A stretch of DNA of 64,000 nt from Ranitomeya variabilis. Taxonomy: Eukaryota; Chordata; Amphibia; Anura; Dendrobatidae. The notes under the pieces were generated by a model. That model saw nothing but the letters and a program-made list of their open reading frames with translations, had not been told where the DNA came from and did not search any database. The position numbers and the translations under genes were made by a program. Below are positions 44,113 to 55,092 of the stretch, in pieces. The DNA lies in the NCBI RefSeq assembly GCF_051348905.1, contig NC_135235.1, positions 560,243,261 to 560,307,260 of the forward strand, given 5' to 3'. Numbering within the stretch: the first letter of the stretch is position 1; the number at the start of each line of letters is the position of its first letter.

Positions 44113-45274
44113 AGTGCAGCGCCCCAGAGTTCTGGTCGTTGCAGTACTGTGGCTTCGCCGCTAAGGGGAGCCATGGTACGTTCGATGGCACCGAAGGAGT
44201 TCCTCCAATCAGGTATCACAGACACCAATATGTTTCACAGCTGGGCCTCCGGGGGGAGCTAAGGGTGCTATTCATTAGGCCACTCCCCACCATAGTGGGT
44301 AAACTGGGGGTCAGGCAGAAAGTTAGAGAGAACGCTGACGGGATTGAACGGAGCAACACCCTGTGGCAGGGGGTGTTGTGAAGGGAGAGACTGTAGGGTC
44401 TCTGCCAGGGGTGGGATCCTGGCAGAGGCTTGGCATTGAAAGAACGTAACGGGTCCGCGCAGGCTCCTGGAAGCGGCGGGACTCAAGGAAAGGACTAGAA
44501 GCGAGACAGATTGTGCTGAGTGAGAAACGAGATCAAGCAGAAGGAGAATACCAGCAGGGGTTGTGCTGAAAGAGGCAGCACCTTGCTGAGGCGCAATACC
44601 GGTGGCCGGAACGCCGAGGGAGTGGATTAGAATACAGCTTCAAGCCATACTCCAAACAGCGGCAGGACAGTCGGTCTCAGGCGGGCTGTCTACCACATAT
44701 CACCTATGAAGTCTTGGGGGGCAATTGCGGGAGAGGGGCGTCTCTAGGGTCCCGGAAGAACTCCAGGCCTACCTGACAAACGGGTGCCATTCCAACCTGA
44801 ATACAGGGAAGGGGTGGATTTCAGAGGAACATCAAATCGAGTTGTGAGGGAACTTAAGAAACAGACACAACCGTTGTGGGGTTACTTTCCGTAAGCACAG
44901 CAGGGAAGGACTACAACACATAGCGCTAGAAGGAAGGCACAGATTTCCACCTGAGAGGAGAACTCTGGAGGTGCCATTGGACCGGCCGGACTTGCGCAGC
45001 CTGGTGAACCGTATTCTGGACTGAGGACTCAGAGATCTCCAGTAAAGAGGTAAAGAGACTGCAAACTGGTGTCCTCGTTATTTACCGCGACTCACACCCC
45101 ACAACCGCACCGTTATATCGCTACTATTACTACCACCTATTTCACCGGACGTCCCCCACTGACGGACAGGGCCATGGACCGGGTCTAGCCACCGTGACAA
45201 CCCCCAGAGCAGAGACTCAGAGGCCCGGCTCCGGGTACCCCTCGGCCCTGCGGCGGTGGCGGGGCGCTCCAACT
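44113..45274 (+). repeat. 5' LTR of CSD element copy 1
   Basis: Starts AGTGCAGCGCCCCAG and ends GGGGCGCTCCAACT. The ends are partly inverted (GCGCCCC and GGGGCGC). Confidence 0.92.
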
Positions 45275-45486
45275 TGGCGTCACGAACAGGATCTACTTAA
45301 GCCTGAAGAATCAGGTCATGTGTGCCTAGAGACTGTGATTTACTGTGCTTGGACTGTACTTTATTGCAAGACTGTGTGCTGTGCCATTTGCCGCCAAAAT
45401 CCGCCGCCATTGCAGCGCTGAGGAAAGCGCAGGAAGAGAAGAGGGGCGTGGAGTGGGCGTAGACGAGCTGGAGAGCGCGAAGAATA

Positions 45487-46854
45487 ATGGCCGCCCAGTC
45501 TAAATATTTCTGTGCAGTGAGGACGTGTCCGTCAGCAGCAGAGATCCGCCTCCTAATCCTTAATGGGGGGCGGAGGCAGAGAAAACGAAACTGCTCACGC
45601 AGGAGAGAGCGGGAAAAAGACCAGGAAGCGACCCACGTGGAGGACGCTATGGCCAGCAGCTCCGAACCCGACAGCGGGGTTGAAGTGGAAGTCTCCCCTG
45701 ACTACCCGACTGAGCCCAGCAGCTTGTCCTCCGTGGATAACACCAAATTCCTGAGAGCCGAGATGGAGGATTTATATAACCAGCTCCTCCAACTGCATGT
45801 AAGAGTCCAGGCCCCGCATCAGGTGGGACCGGCAGTGGATTCCCGGACATCGGAAGAACCAGCGGGACCTGTCGCGGAAAGTGGAATCGTACCAGTGGGT
45901 GAGTCCGCCGATTCTACCCCACTAGCAGAGGGTGTGTTAGTGGGTCCCGTAGCAGCACCACCTCTCCCGGGGACCCATAGACTTCAGCGCCTGTTACCGT
46001 GGGAGGAAGCCACGGGCATGGAACACCGTATGCGAGCCCCAATCACCCCTACTCCCTTGCCGTGTGAGGTCAGCGCGGAGCGCACGGTGTGCCGCTGGGT
46101 GAACCCTGGATCCAATCTCATGGGGTTCCCCGGGGTGGAGACCCAGAAGGGAGAAATGGTGCAGGCCCTAAGCTGGGGGGAATACCAGATCCAGCTAGAA
46201 CAGCGGTGGCGAGAGGAAGAGAAAACACATCAGGCTAAACGGGAGGCCTATCATCAAAAAGATTTGGCGGTCAAGGACCGGGCCCGTAAGGACCCCACCA
46301 CTCACCAGGCCCCGCGCAGGCAGGGCATCATCACCGTCTTTAAACTCCAAGGAGGCTGGGGCTTCATTAAAGAACCGGGGCTATACGCAGAGGTCTTTGT
46401 TAACCGACGGGATGTCGAGTCACACCTTAGAGAGGGTCACCCCGATCGAGACCTCTATCCGGGAGACAGTGTTACCTACACCCGGCACCTTGGGGAAAAG
46501 GGGTGGTTCGCTCTGAACGTCTACAAGAAAGAGAAACCAGCCCCTGTGGCCAAAGTGCCGCCGTGTGACCGATCTGTAACCACCCTGGTCGGCCCCACCT
46601 GCCTGACCACAGAACTTGCGATCCGCCACCCGATCGCCGCCACCACTGTCGTGCCTAAAGAGGTGCCCCTTCGAGTGACCGATGTTCCGGATGTGCCAGC
46701 ACAGAGAGAAGTGGGAACACAGACCTTGATCGCCGCACACGACCTGGTCGTGCAACAGACCCAAACCCATGGGGTGTATCTGGCAGCGGGAGTGGACCTG
46801 AAACCTGGATTGCAGGGGTCCGCCCGCCAGGAGGCGCCTCATGGAAACTTCTGA
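45487..46854 (+). CDS. Cold-shock-domain protein of a non-autonomous LTR element, 455 aa
   Basis: Residues about 278-347 read as a cold-shock domain: GWGFI stands at the RNP1 site (usually GYGFI/GFGFI), VFVNRRDV at the RNP2 site (usually VFVH), then a PGDSVTY strand and a KGWFALNV end like the GEKGxxAxNV of CSDs. This OB fold binds single-stranded nucleic acid. The N-terminus is short and strongly basic (RRQRKRN, RRREREK); an acidic/serine linker and a conserved WVNPGSNLMGFPGV block follow. There is no similarity to Gag that I can see. The minus-strand copy at 60021-61415 keeps the same frame. The role is unknown; packaging of element RNA or control of host RNA are guesses. Confidence 0.85.
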   Translation: MAAQSKYFCAVRTCPSAAEIRLLILNGGRRQRKRNCSRRREREKDQEATHVEDAMASSSEPDSGVEVEVSPDYPTEPSSLSSVDNTKFLRAEMEDLYNQLLQLHVRVQAPHQVGPAVDSRTSEEPAGPVAESGIVPVGESADSTPLAEGVLVGPVAAPPLPGTHRLQRLLPWEEATGMEHRMRAPITPTPLPCEVSAERTVCRWVNPGSNLMGFPGVETQKGEMVQALSWGEYQIQLEQRWREEEKTHQAKREAYHQKDLAVKDRARKDPTTHQAPRRQGIITVFKLQGGWGFIKEPGLYAEVFVNRRDVESHLREGHPDRDLYPGDSVTYTRHLGEKGWFALNVYKKEKPAPVAKVPPCDRSVTTLVGPTCLTTELAIRHPIAATTVVPKEVPLRVTDVPDVPAQREVGTQTLIAAHDLVVQQTQTHGVYLAAGVDLKPGLQGSARQEAPHGNF

Positions 46855-48092
46855 AAGAAGAGTCACTTTATGAAAATGTAAATAGTTACTGTTTGTCTTT
46901 TATTCCTTTAAGTTGCTGATAAACCCGCCCAGGGTTAATGGATCCCTCTGTTGACCCGGGATCCTCTTTGTTTGTTTTCCTTTTCTGAAGTTGTTGCACA
47001 AAAGTTATACAAACTGCAGAAATCATGGACTGTGCATGATTCGAACTTCCTTTGTAAATAGTTTGCACCTTCTTAAAGGTGCTCCCTACTGGTTTTAGCC
47101 AAAGACACTTTGCGAAGATATTTGCCCTATTTGCTTGAGCCAAAGACACTTTGTGAAGATATCTTTCCTACCGGTTCTAGTTAAAGACACTTTGCGAAGA
47201 TACCATGCCGGAACCTTTGCATGGGCCGGTAGGCTGAGAAGACGAGCTACCTTAGGGAGACTTGGTCTCCTCTTAAAGGGGATGTGAGAAACTGAACTTG
47301 AGAGAGATACTGTTGCAGAACAGTAATGCCATAATGATGCCTTGAAAAGAAATGTAACTGTTTTACATGCTAAGTTATATGTGTTGAATTTGTTGAAATG
47401 TATAAATAATGTTTTGAAGAAAGAAAAGATGCAGAGAGCCCGTAGGGGTAGAGATAGAGGTCTGCATAGTTGAAAGTAAGCGAAGTAATAATGAAGGTGA
47501 GGATAGAAGGTAAACCCCGCGTCCCCATTGAAAGTTACTTTGTTACTAAGGACAGAGAGTGAACCCGTAGGGGTTAGAGAGTGAGTCCTTAAAGGAGCCG
47601 AGTAGAGCTGGCTCAGAGTTCTTTAAACGAAAGGAATGTTATGTCTATACCATGTATAGTAGAGAAAGGCAGTAGGCCCTGGATGAACAGGGCGGTCCTG
47701 TAAAAGAAAGGAGAGGCAGTAGGTCTGGTGCCATAGGGACAGGCGGTCCTGCAGGTTCAAAGTAGGAGAATGTAAAGTTACCTTACCCTGTAATGTGATT
47801 ATAGGAAGGCCTTTGGTAAACTAAGAGTGTATGTTTCCTAAAGGCAATGTTAATTTATTGTTCCAGAATTTGCACTAAGTAGAATACCCGGTTGGGTAAC
47901 AGGAGTTATGCATAGCCTGTAATTTATAATGTTGACTATGTTTGTAACGTTAAAAGTGTCCTCACCTCCCATAAAGGGAAGCCTGTTCAAGTATACTTAT
48001 TGTTTTGCACTCAACAAAATTGTATGTCTGTTTACTAATCTGTATTGTTGTTTTTCTTCCCAGTCCCGGAGTACTGTGTTTAACCAGGGGGG
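46855..48092 (+). other. Non-coding internal region of CSD element copy 1
   Basis: No ORF of note. Three copies of an AAAGACACTTTGCGAAGATA motif, spaced about 50-60 bp, lie at 47098-47205. AGGCAGTAGG and GGCGGTCCTG pairs recur at 47660-47750. It ends in a polypurine tract before the 3' LTR. Confidence 0.6.
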
Positions 48093-49254
48093 AGTGCAGC
48101 GCCCCAGAGTTCTGGTCGTTGCAGTACTGTGGCTTCGCCGCTAAGGGGAGCCATGGTACGTTCGATGGCACCGAAGGAGTTCCTCCAATCAGGTATCACA
48201 GACACCAATATGTTTCACAGCTGGGCCTCCGGGGGGAGCTAAGGGTGCTATTCATTAGGCCACTCCCCACCATAGTGGGTAAACTGGGGGTCAGGCAGAA
48301 AGTTAGAGAGAACGCTGACGGGATTGAACGGAGCAACACCCTGTGGCAGGGGGTGTTGTGAAGGGAGAGACTGTAGGGTCTCTGCCAGGGGTGGGATCCT
48401 GGCAGAGGCTTGGCATTGAAAGAACGTAACGGGTCCGCGCAGGCTCCTGGAAGCGGCGGGACTCAAGGAAAGGACTAGAAGCGAGACAGATTGTGCTGAG
48501 TGAGAAACGAGATCAAGCAGAAGGAGAATACCAGCAGGGGTTGTGCTGAAAGAGGCAGCACCTTGCTGAGGCGCAATACCGGTGGCCGGAACGCCGAGGG
48601 AGTGGATTAGAATACAGCTTCAAGCCATACTCCAAACAGCGGCAGGACAGTCGGTCTCAGGCGGGCTGTCTACCACATATCACCTATGAAGTCTTGGGGG
48701 GCAATTGCGGGAGAGGGGCGTCTCTAGGGTCCCGGAAGAACTCCAGGCCTACCTGACAAACGGGTGCCATTCCAACCTGAATACAGGGAAGGGGTGGATT
48801 TCAGAGGAACATCAAATCGAGTTGTGAGGGAACTTAAGAAACAGACACAACCGTTGTGGGGTTACTTTCCGTAAGCACAGCAGGGAAGGACTACAACACA
48901 TAGCGCTAGAAGGAAGGCACAGATTTCCACCTGAGAGGAGAACTCTGGAGGTGCCATTGGACCGGCCGGACTTGCGCAGCCTGGTGAACCGTATTCTGGA
49001 CTGAGGACTCAGAGATCTCCAGTAAAGAGGTAAAGAGACTGCAAACTGGTGTCCTCGTTATTTACCGCGACTCACACCCCACAACCGCACCGTTATATCG
49101 CTACTATTACTACCACCTATTTCACCGGACGTCCCCCACTGACGGACAGGGCCACGGACCGGGTCTAGCCACCGTGACAACCCCCAGAGCAGAGACTCAG
49201 AGGCCCGGCTCCGGGTACCCCTCGGCCCTGCGGCGGTGGCGGGGCGCTCCAACT
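48093..49254 (+). repeat. 3' LTR of CSD element copy 1
   Basis: About 1162 bp, with about one difference from the 5' LTR. Confidence 0.92.
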
Positions 49255-50388
49255 GTACAACCCTTTTGTGGAAATTCCTTTGATTAGAGCCTTCTTATCC
49301 AGATATTGCTCAGTAATAAGAGGGGGAATTATGCAGAAAAATATTTTTGCTGTCTTTAATGGAAATGTGAAATTTTGGGTTCGCTTTAAACCAGACCCTG
49401 AGAACATTGGTGGAATTATGCATCCGCCGGCAAATTTTTCTATCGGTGGAAATCGTGGCTTTTTGCACTATCCTGGGCAGCCTTCCTTCTGTAGGAAATG
49501 CTTTCAATATGGTCATACAGTTGAGGAATGTACCTCTGATATTACCTGCAGAAATTGTAAAAAATCTGGGCATGAAGCCTTTGAATGCCCCTGCCCTAGA
49601 GTTTGTGATTTGTGCGGAGAAAGTGGTCACTCTTGCAGATCTTGTCCTAACACTAGCCGGCAGGCTTTTTTTGGACATCCATATCCTGAGAGGCGTAGGG
49701 CATGGGGAGAGAGGCGCGAGTCTCCTCTGGCTCAGGACAGTTCCACTGAAACTTTGGTTGACCCTGGTCCTGCTGTGACTGTGGAGGAGATGGTGGATTT
49801 GATTAATACTGTGGCTGAAGGTCATGATCCGCTCTTGGTAGAGGGAGATACTGAAGACCAGGTGCCACTTGATGTGGGGGTGGTGCCTTCTGACAAGCCA
49901 GAGTTGCTACCTGGGTCAGAGGCAGAGAAGTCTCTCAATGAGGTAATTGAGGAGGCATACAGCCCTGAGGAGTTGTCTCCCAGCAGCTCTATGGATATTG
50001 AGTGGTCAGAAACTCCAAAGGGAAAGAAGATGGCCAGGGAGACTGAGGTGGAAAATGCTGCCATTGTTCATAAGGCTATGTCTAAACAAGTAAAGAAGAA
50101 AAATGTTAAAGTGGTGAAAAGGTTGCAGAAGAAGAAAACCGAATCTTTTGTGTCCCACAATCCTTTTTCTGTTTTGTCTGACTCAGGGGATGACTCTAGG
50201 TCAATTGAACAATACCAGGCCGCTTCCATATCGCCAAGTGAATGTTTTTTGGAAGAGAAGGACGTGGCTGGCTTGGCAAGCCTATTTGAATATCCTGAGA
50301 TAACCTGAGTTGTTTTTTTTTTTTTTTCCTCTTTTCAGCGGAACTAGAATGCTCTGTGTTTTTTCTTTTTTTTCTGAGATAGCTATAT

Positions 50389-53300
50389 ATGGCTATGCGT
50401 TTGAAAATTATCTCTCAAAATGTGAGAGTTTTTCAGTCTCTGGCTAGGCGTGCATCAATTCTGGATTTTTTGAGTTTAAAAGGGGGTGATATTGTATGTG
50501 TGCAGGAGTGTGGTTTGAATAGGTATCCTAAAAAGAATGAATGGAGGTTTGGTGAGGCCATATGGTCTTTTTCTTTGGTTAATAAGAATGATGGGGTTGG
50601 GGTTTTGATTAGGAATAAGGATATTGTGGTAAAACAAAGTGTTGTGGTGGAGGATGGAAGGTGTATATGTCTGCTTCTTTCCTGTAGGGGGTGGGATTTT
50701 AAGTTGATTAATATTTATGCACATGCAGATAAAAACGCCAGGCTTGCTCTGTTTGATAAGCTGAAATTCTTTTTGCATGGCAAACTTCCAACCTTTGTGG
50801 TGGGGGATTTGAACTGTATCCTGGAGAAAGATGCCAGGGCTGGGTCTTATGTATCCAGGGTAGATGTTACAGGTAACAGGTGGAAGCAGCTGGTGTCTGA
50901 TTTTTCACTTAAAGATGCAGTGGAAGTTAGTCCTGGCCCTTTTACTTATCATGCGGATGATGGGTGCACTGATTCCCGCTTGGATTTTTTCTTTTACACA
51001 TCTTTTGCGGTTAAGTGTGTGATGTATGAGCAGGAGCGGGTGGGGTTTTCTGATCATGAATGTTTGTCTGGAGTGTTTGAGGTTAATAATGTTTTCCATG
51101 GCCGGGGTGTGTGGCGAATGAATGTTAGTATGTTGCATGATGTGAATGTAAGGAGGGTGTTTGAGAGAAAGTATGCTTTTTGGTGTAGGAAGAAGGGCTG
51201 TTTTTCAAATCTTTTATTGTGGTGGGATTGGGTTAAAATTAAAATAGGTGGTTTTTTTCAGGCATTTGGGATATGCAAGGGCAAGGAATAGGAGGTTGTT
51301 GTATAAGAGGCATGCTGGGAGGATTTCTTATTTGCATAAATGCAAATCTTTGGGTTTGGATGTGCAGAATGATTTGGAGCGGGCTAAAAAGGAGATGAAT
51401 GGTTGGTTTGGAGAGGAAGGTAGGAAGATTATTTTCAGAGCAAGAGTGGAAGTGAGAGAGAAAGATGAAAAGTGTACTCGTTTCTTTTTTTAAAAAATGT
51501 GTAGTGGTAGAAGGGACATGAATGTGTTGTTGGATGGGAATAATTGTGAGGTGCGTGGTATGGAATTTTTGAAGTTGGTGGCTGATTTTTAAAGTGGTTT
51601 ATATGAAAGGAAAGTTTGTGATTTGGGAGTTGATGATGAGTTTTTGGATGTGATAGAGAGGTTTGTCCCGGAGGGGGAGTTTCAGTTTCTAATGGGGGAA
51701 GTTACAAAGGAGGAAATTGGGGGGGATTGTATCTAAGGCAGCTAAAAATAAAGCTCCTGGTCATGATGGGATTTCTTGGGAATTTTACGAGAAGTATTGG
51801 GAGGTGATTGGTGGTGATGTGGTGGAAGTGATGAGTATGATTTTTGGGGGTGCAAGGATGACAGAGTATGAAGCAAGGGGTTGTGGTGTTAATTTTCAAA
51901 AAGGGTGATAGGCGTTTTTTGGGTAATTGGAGACCCATTACTCTATTGAACACTGATTATAAAATTTTTTCTAAATTAATGGCAAATCGTGTGAGAGAGG
52001 TGGTGGGTCATGTTATACATGAAGACCAGGTTTGTGCAGTGCCTGGGTGAAAGATTCATGATAATGTAGTGTTAGTACAGGATATGTTGGGGGATTGTAA
52101 ATCTAGGAAGTGTGGTGTGATTGTATGTGCTTTAGATTTTGAGAAAGTGTTTGACCGGGTGGCTCATGTGTTTTTGTTTAAAGTGTTGAGGCGTATGGGG
52201 TTCCCGGATAGGTTTGTTGATTTGTTGTTTGGTATGTATGAGGGGGCTAAGAGTAGGGTGTTGGTGAATGTTTTTTTCACTCTTCCTTTTGATATTCTTT
52301 CTGGGGTAAGGCAGGGGTGTCCTTTGTCTCCCATCTTGTTTATATGTGCTATTGAGCCGCTTTTGGTGATGTTGAGAAAGGATAAGGTTTTTAGAGGTTT
52401 TTTGGTTCCGGGGAGTGATGGAAGGTTTTTAAAGGCGTTGGGTTATATGGATGATATTTGTGTTTTCTGTGATTCGGTTTGTGAAGTTGCCAGAGTGAAG
52501 TTATTGGTTAGTCTTTTCTGCATTGCTTCTGCATTTAAGATTAATTGGGGGAAAAGTAATATTAAGGTTTTCTTTAAACATGTTTCTTTAGTGGATTGTG
52601 GTATGGTATTAGCTGGTGATTGTATTAGAGTGTTGGGGGTGGATTTTAGTGAGGGTCTGAATGGGGATGAGTGTTGGGTGGAATTAGGACGTAGGATTTC
52701 CAAGAAGCTTGATTTTTGGCGTTTAAGGGACTTGTCCTTTACTGGTAAAGTGCTGGTTGTTAAGAGTGTTGTTTTGCCTATGATTTTATATATTGCTTTG
52801 GTGTTTCCTCCTTCCAATGTGATGTTAAAAGGGGTTAATCGGATTCTTTTCTTGTTCTTATGGGGGTCTGGAATAGAGAAGGCAAAACGGGAGATTTTGG
52901 TTAAGAGGAGGGAAGTTGGAGGACTTGATTTTCCCAATATTGATGTTTTTCTGGGGATTAATTATATTAGTTTTTTTGTTGGGTCTCTTTCTAAGTCTTC
53001 CAAGACCGCCTGTATGTTGAGGTATTTGGCTGGTTCGGTGTTGGGTCGTTTGAAGTGGGTGGTTCCTGATAGGAGCAAGCCTTTTGCTTTTTTTTTGTCC
53101 TGAATGGTATTTGTATGTTGAGCGGTTTGTGAGGAAGTATAGATTGGAAAATGTAAAAATGGAACAGTTTGTAAGTGGGAAAAAGTCAATTAAGAGAATG
53201 TGTGTGGATGGGTCTATATGTGATGTAAATGGCTTGAAATCTGCGGAGGCGGAAGCTGTGTGGGGGAAAGTTTCTAAATATGATTTGTCAAATAAGCAGA

Positions 53301-53776
53301 AGGATCTTGTTTGGATGTCTTTGCATGGCATTTTACCAGTTAGGTGTGTGCAGAAGAGGAGAGGTCTTGTGCCTTCTGAAAGGTGTCCTAGGGTTGGATG
53401 TGGAGATGATGAGGATGTAAGTCATGTTTTCTGGTCTTGTAGGTATGCAAGAGATGTATGGAATAGATTAGGTAGGATGTGTTTTGGTCTGACTGGGATT
53501 AGGCGTTTGACCTTAGAAATTGTTGTGTTTGGTCTCTGTAGGCTGAGTAGGAGAAGTGATAGGTTGCTATGGTTGTTTTTGGCATGTGTGAAGGAAGTTT
53601 TGTGGGATGTGAGGAATTTGAGTGTTTATAAGAATGAAGTGTTTGAGATAGATGATTGTGTGAGAATGGTATTGGATAAGTTGTATTTTTGTTATAGGTG
53701 GGATGCTGATAGAGGTATGGATGCTGAAGGTAACTGGAAATTTTTGAAGTGGAAGCATTGGGTGGTGGGTGTGTGA
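50389..53776 (+). pseudogene. LINE B ORF2: endonuclease and reverse transcriptase, broken
   Basis: An apurinic-type endonuclease occupies about 50389-51080: SQNVRVF, VQECG, INIYAHADKN, VGDLNC, SRLDFFF and SDHECL. Reverse transcriptase follows, with LLNTDYKIFSKLMANR (about 51943), LDFEKVFDRVAH, GVRQGCPLSPI and YMDDICVFCDS (about 52445). A C-terminal CPRVGCGDDEDVSHVFWSC zinc motif lies near 53390. The frame is lost near 51290, at stops near 51491 and 51590, around 51715-51900, at a TGA near 52048 and near 53101. ORF1 ends 80 bp upstream. It would have nicked U2 DNA and primed reverse transcription there. Confidence 0.9.
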
Positions 53777-54004
53777 TTCTTGATGGATTTCATGTTATTT
53801 TTCTGATGTTGTATTATGGATTGCTTTTGTGTGCTTAATAAAAAAATGGCCATTATGATGAGTTTTGGGATAGTCTTGTCAGGTGGTTTTGCCCTTTTTA
53901 GGGTTGACTTCTGACTTTTTGACTATGTTTGGAACCTGAATGGTTTAAAAAAAAAAAAAAAAAAGTCTGTTCTTATCAGTTTAATATCTGATACGTCCCC
54001 TATT

Positions 54005-54826
54005 ATGGTATTTATTTATTTTCAACCCTTTCTGTGAATACATACAAAAGCACATTTCAGATGCCGCCAAATGTAGCATTTTGCTTGATTTCACATGACC
54101 ATTTGCAACATTTTGTGTGCCTTGCCTTGCTTTCACCTATGTATATCAAGCATTGTATTGCATTCAATATGCAATCAATCAGTCAATCACTTTCTCTTTA
54201 CTGGTTGCTGCAACAGGTGTGTTGAGATGTAGGCCTCTATTAGGCCTTTCTTACAGTGTTGCAAATATAATGTGTCGTCTACAAAACTAGGCCCCTGCTG
54301 TCAGCACTTGGTATTTAAATTGAAGTATCCAATGAGTAGTTCTGCCATACATACCACATTTGTGACCGCATGAATTCTTTGGGAAAGCATTGTTTCCCTC
54401 TTGTGGCCCACCGACTTTTCAATGCGGTGTATTGTATGCATTTAAAAAAAAAAAAAAGAAGTAAAAATGGTGCCTGTGCTGATCTTGAATATGCTTGTCT
54501 TGTCACACACCTGTGTGATTAGTATTCTAATGCTTTTGAGCAACCAGGTGCGCTGCCTGCAGTAGATAGAATCTTGGCACGGAACATCCATGTGCAGTCA
54601 CAATGGGGATGGAGGGTGTGGTCAAAGTAGGCAGAATTATGCAGATTCAAAATGCGTTGTGCACAGCTTGAACACACACACACAGCAGAACTGTCATTGA
54701 GAATGCATCCCAGAGTTTCTGGAAATGTCTTCCCTGCGGCACGCTTTTGCTCTGTCTCCACAATGGGTGTCAGTTTTAGGCCTAGGTGCGTCAGAAGTGG
54801 CAAACCATTTCTGGTTAACGCTTCTG
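54005..54826 (+). repeat. U2 array spacer between copies 7 and 8
   Basis: Normal array spacer from TTCAACCCTTTCTG to the U2 upstream region, shortened at its left end by the deletion in copy 7. Confidence 0.85.
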
Positions 54827-54852
54827 GCCGAATGGCTAAGATCAAGTGTAGT
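54827..54852 (+). pseudogene. RNU2: U2 copy 8, 5' fragment cut by Keno-like LINE C
   Basis: Reads GGCTAAGATCAAGTGTAGT, the canonical type, and stops at the same base as copy 6. The 3' part is not in the window. Confidence 0.9.
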
Positions 54853-55092
54853 GACCTTACAGTTGCTGACTTGGTCTTGGCTGAGAGGTGCTTGGGGTAC
54901 CCGGCTCCTTGGCCTGGGGGGATTGTCTCACCTCTGGTGGGACCACCCCCCTGCTGCTATTAGGGAGTCGGCTTAGTCCCCTTGCATCCGTTTGCGATCT
55001 CCAGGCTATAGGCCGTGTCCCTGTGTGACGACCCTCGTGGTGGAATCTCTTCTTTTTCCTGTGGTAATCTATACCGACAGATTTTTTTCATC

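Larger units (their letters stand above)
44113..49254 (+). mobile_element. Non-autonomous LTR element with cold-shock-domain ORF (copy 1), very young
   Basis: Two LTRs of about 1162 bp differ at about one position, so the insertion is very recent. LTR 1 is followed at once by TGGCGTCACGAACAGG (45275), a primer-binding-site-like sequence, and LTR 2 is preceded by a G-rich polypurine tract (48085-48092). The flanks GCATA and GTACA may be a mutated 5-bp duplication; the edges are uncertain by about 3 bp. No gag, protease, reverse transcriptase or integrase is found. The only long ORF encodes a cold-shock domain. The element looks structurally whole for a non-autonomous type. Confidence 0.88.
43846..50308 (+). 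pseudogene. LINE B ORF1 with CCHC knuckles, interrupted
   Basis: The start is MAAVKNTVRLEV (43846). The frame shifts near 43885-43905 and continues to 44112 with ELTGIKLEKIFC. After the LTR insertion it resumes as YNPFVEIPLI (about 49256) and runs to 50308. Zinc knuckles CRKCFQYGHTVEEC, CRNCKKSGHEAFEC and CDLCGESGHSCRSC lie at about 49490-49650. It is homologous to ORF1 of LINE C, including the YNPF block at the insertion point. The protein would have bound element RNA. Confidence 0.87.
43762..53965 (+). mobile_element. Keno-like U2-specific LINE B, broken, with LTR element inside
   Basis: About 5.1 kb once the LTR insertion (44113-49254) is set aside. The leader shares GCTGAGAGGTGC with LINE C. 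ORF1, ORF2, an AATAAA (about 53838) and a 20-bp poly(A) run up to the U2 junction are visible. Insertion is into the U2 branch-recognition site, as in LINEs A and C. Confidence 0.92.
43733..54004 (+). pseudogene. RNU2: U2 copy 7, split by Keno-like LINE B and 3'-deleted
   Basis: The 5' part (43733-43761) reads CTTCTCGGCCTCATGGCTAAG, the closest in the window to canonical U2. It stops at GATCA, so AAGTGTAGT is missing at the 5' junction. The 3' part (53966-54004) runs TCTGTTC...CCCCTATT and then jumps through about 16 bp of AT-rich filler to the spacer, losing the rest of U2 and its 3' box. Confidence 0.92.
18872..54852 (+). repeat. RNU2: U2 snRNA tandem gene array, about 1065-bp units, invaded by transposons
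   Basis: Nine U2 gene starts are found at 18998, 25763, 26831, 27896, 34596, 35661, 41045, 43733 and 54827. After subtracting insertions and their target duplications, the spacing is 1060-1070 bp, except the last interval, which has a deletion. Each unit has the U2 gene, a 3' box, a spacer with CAAT-type and CA microsatellites, an A-run and a common upstream region. Tandem U2 genes are known in Xenopus and other vertebrates. Units are nearly identical, so the array was homogenised or recently amplified. Confidence 0.95.

Noticed and set aside
45487-46854. Host Y-box or LIN28 gene captured as a processed copy
   Set aside because: It lies between matching LTRs with a primer-binding-like site and a polypurine tract, and a second LTR-linked copy exists with the same layout.
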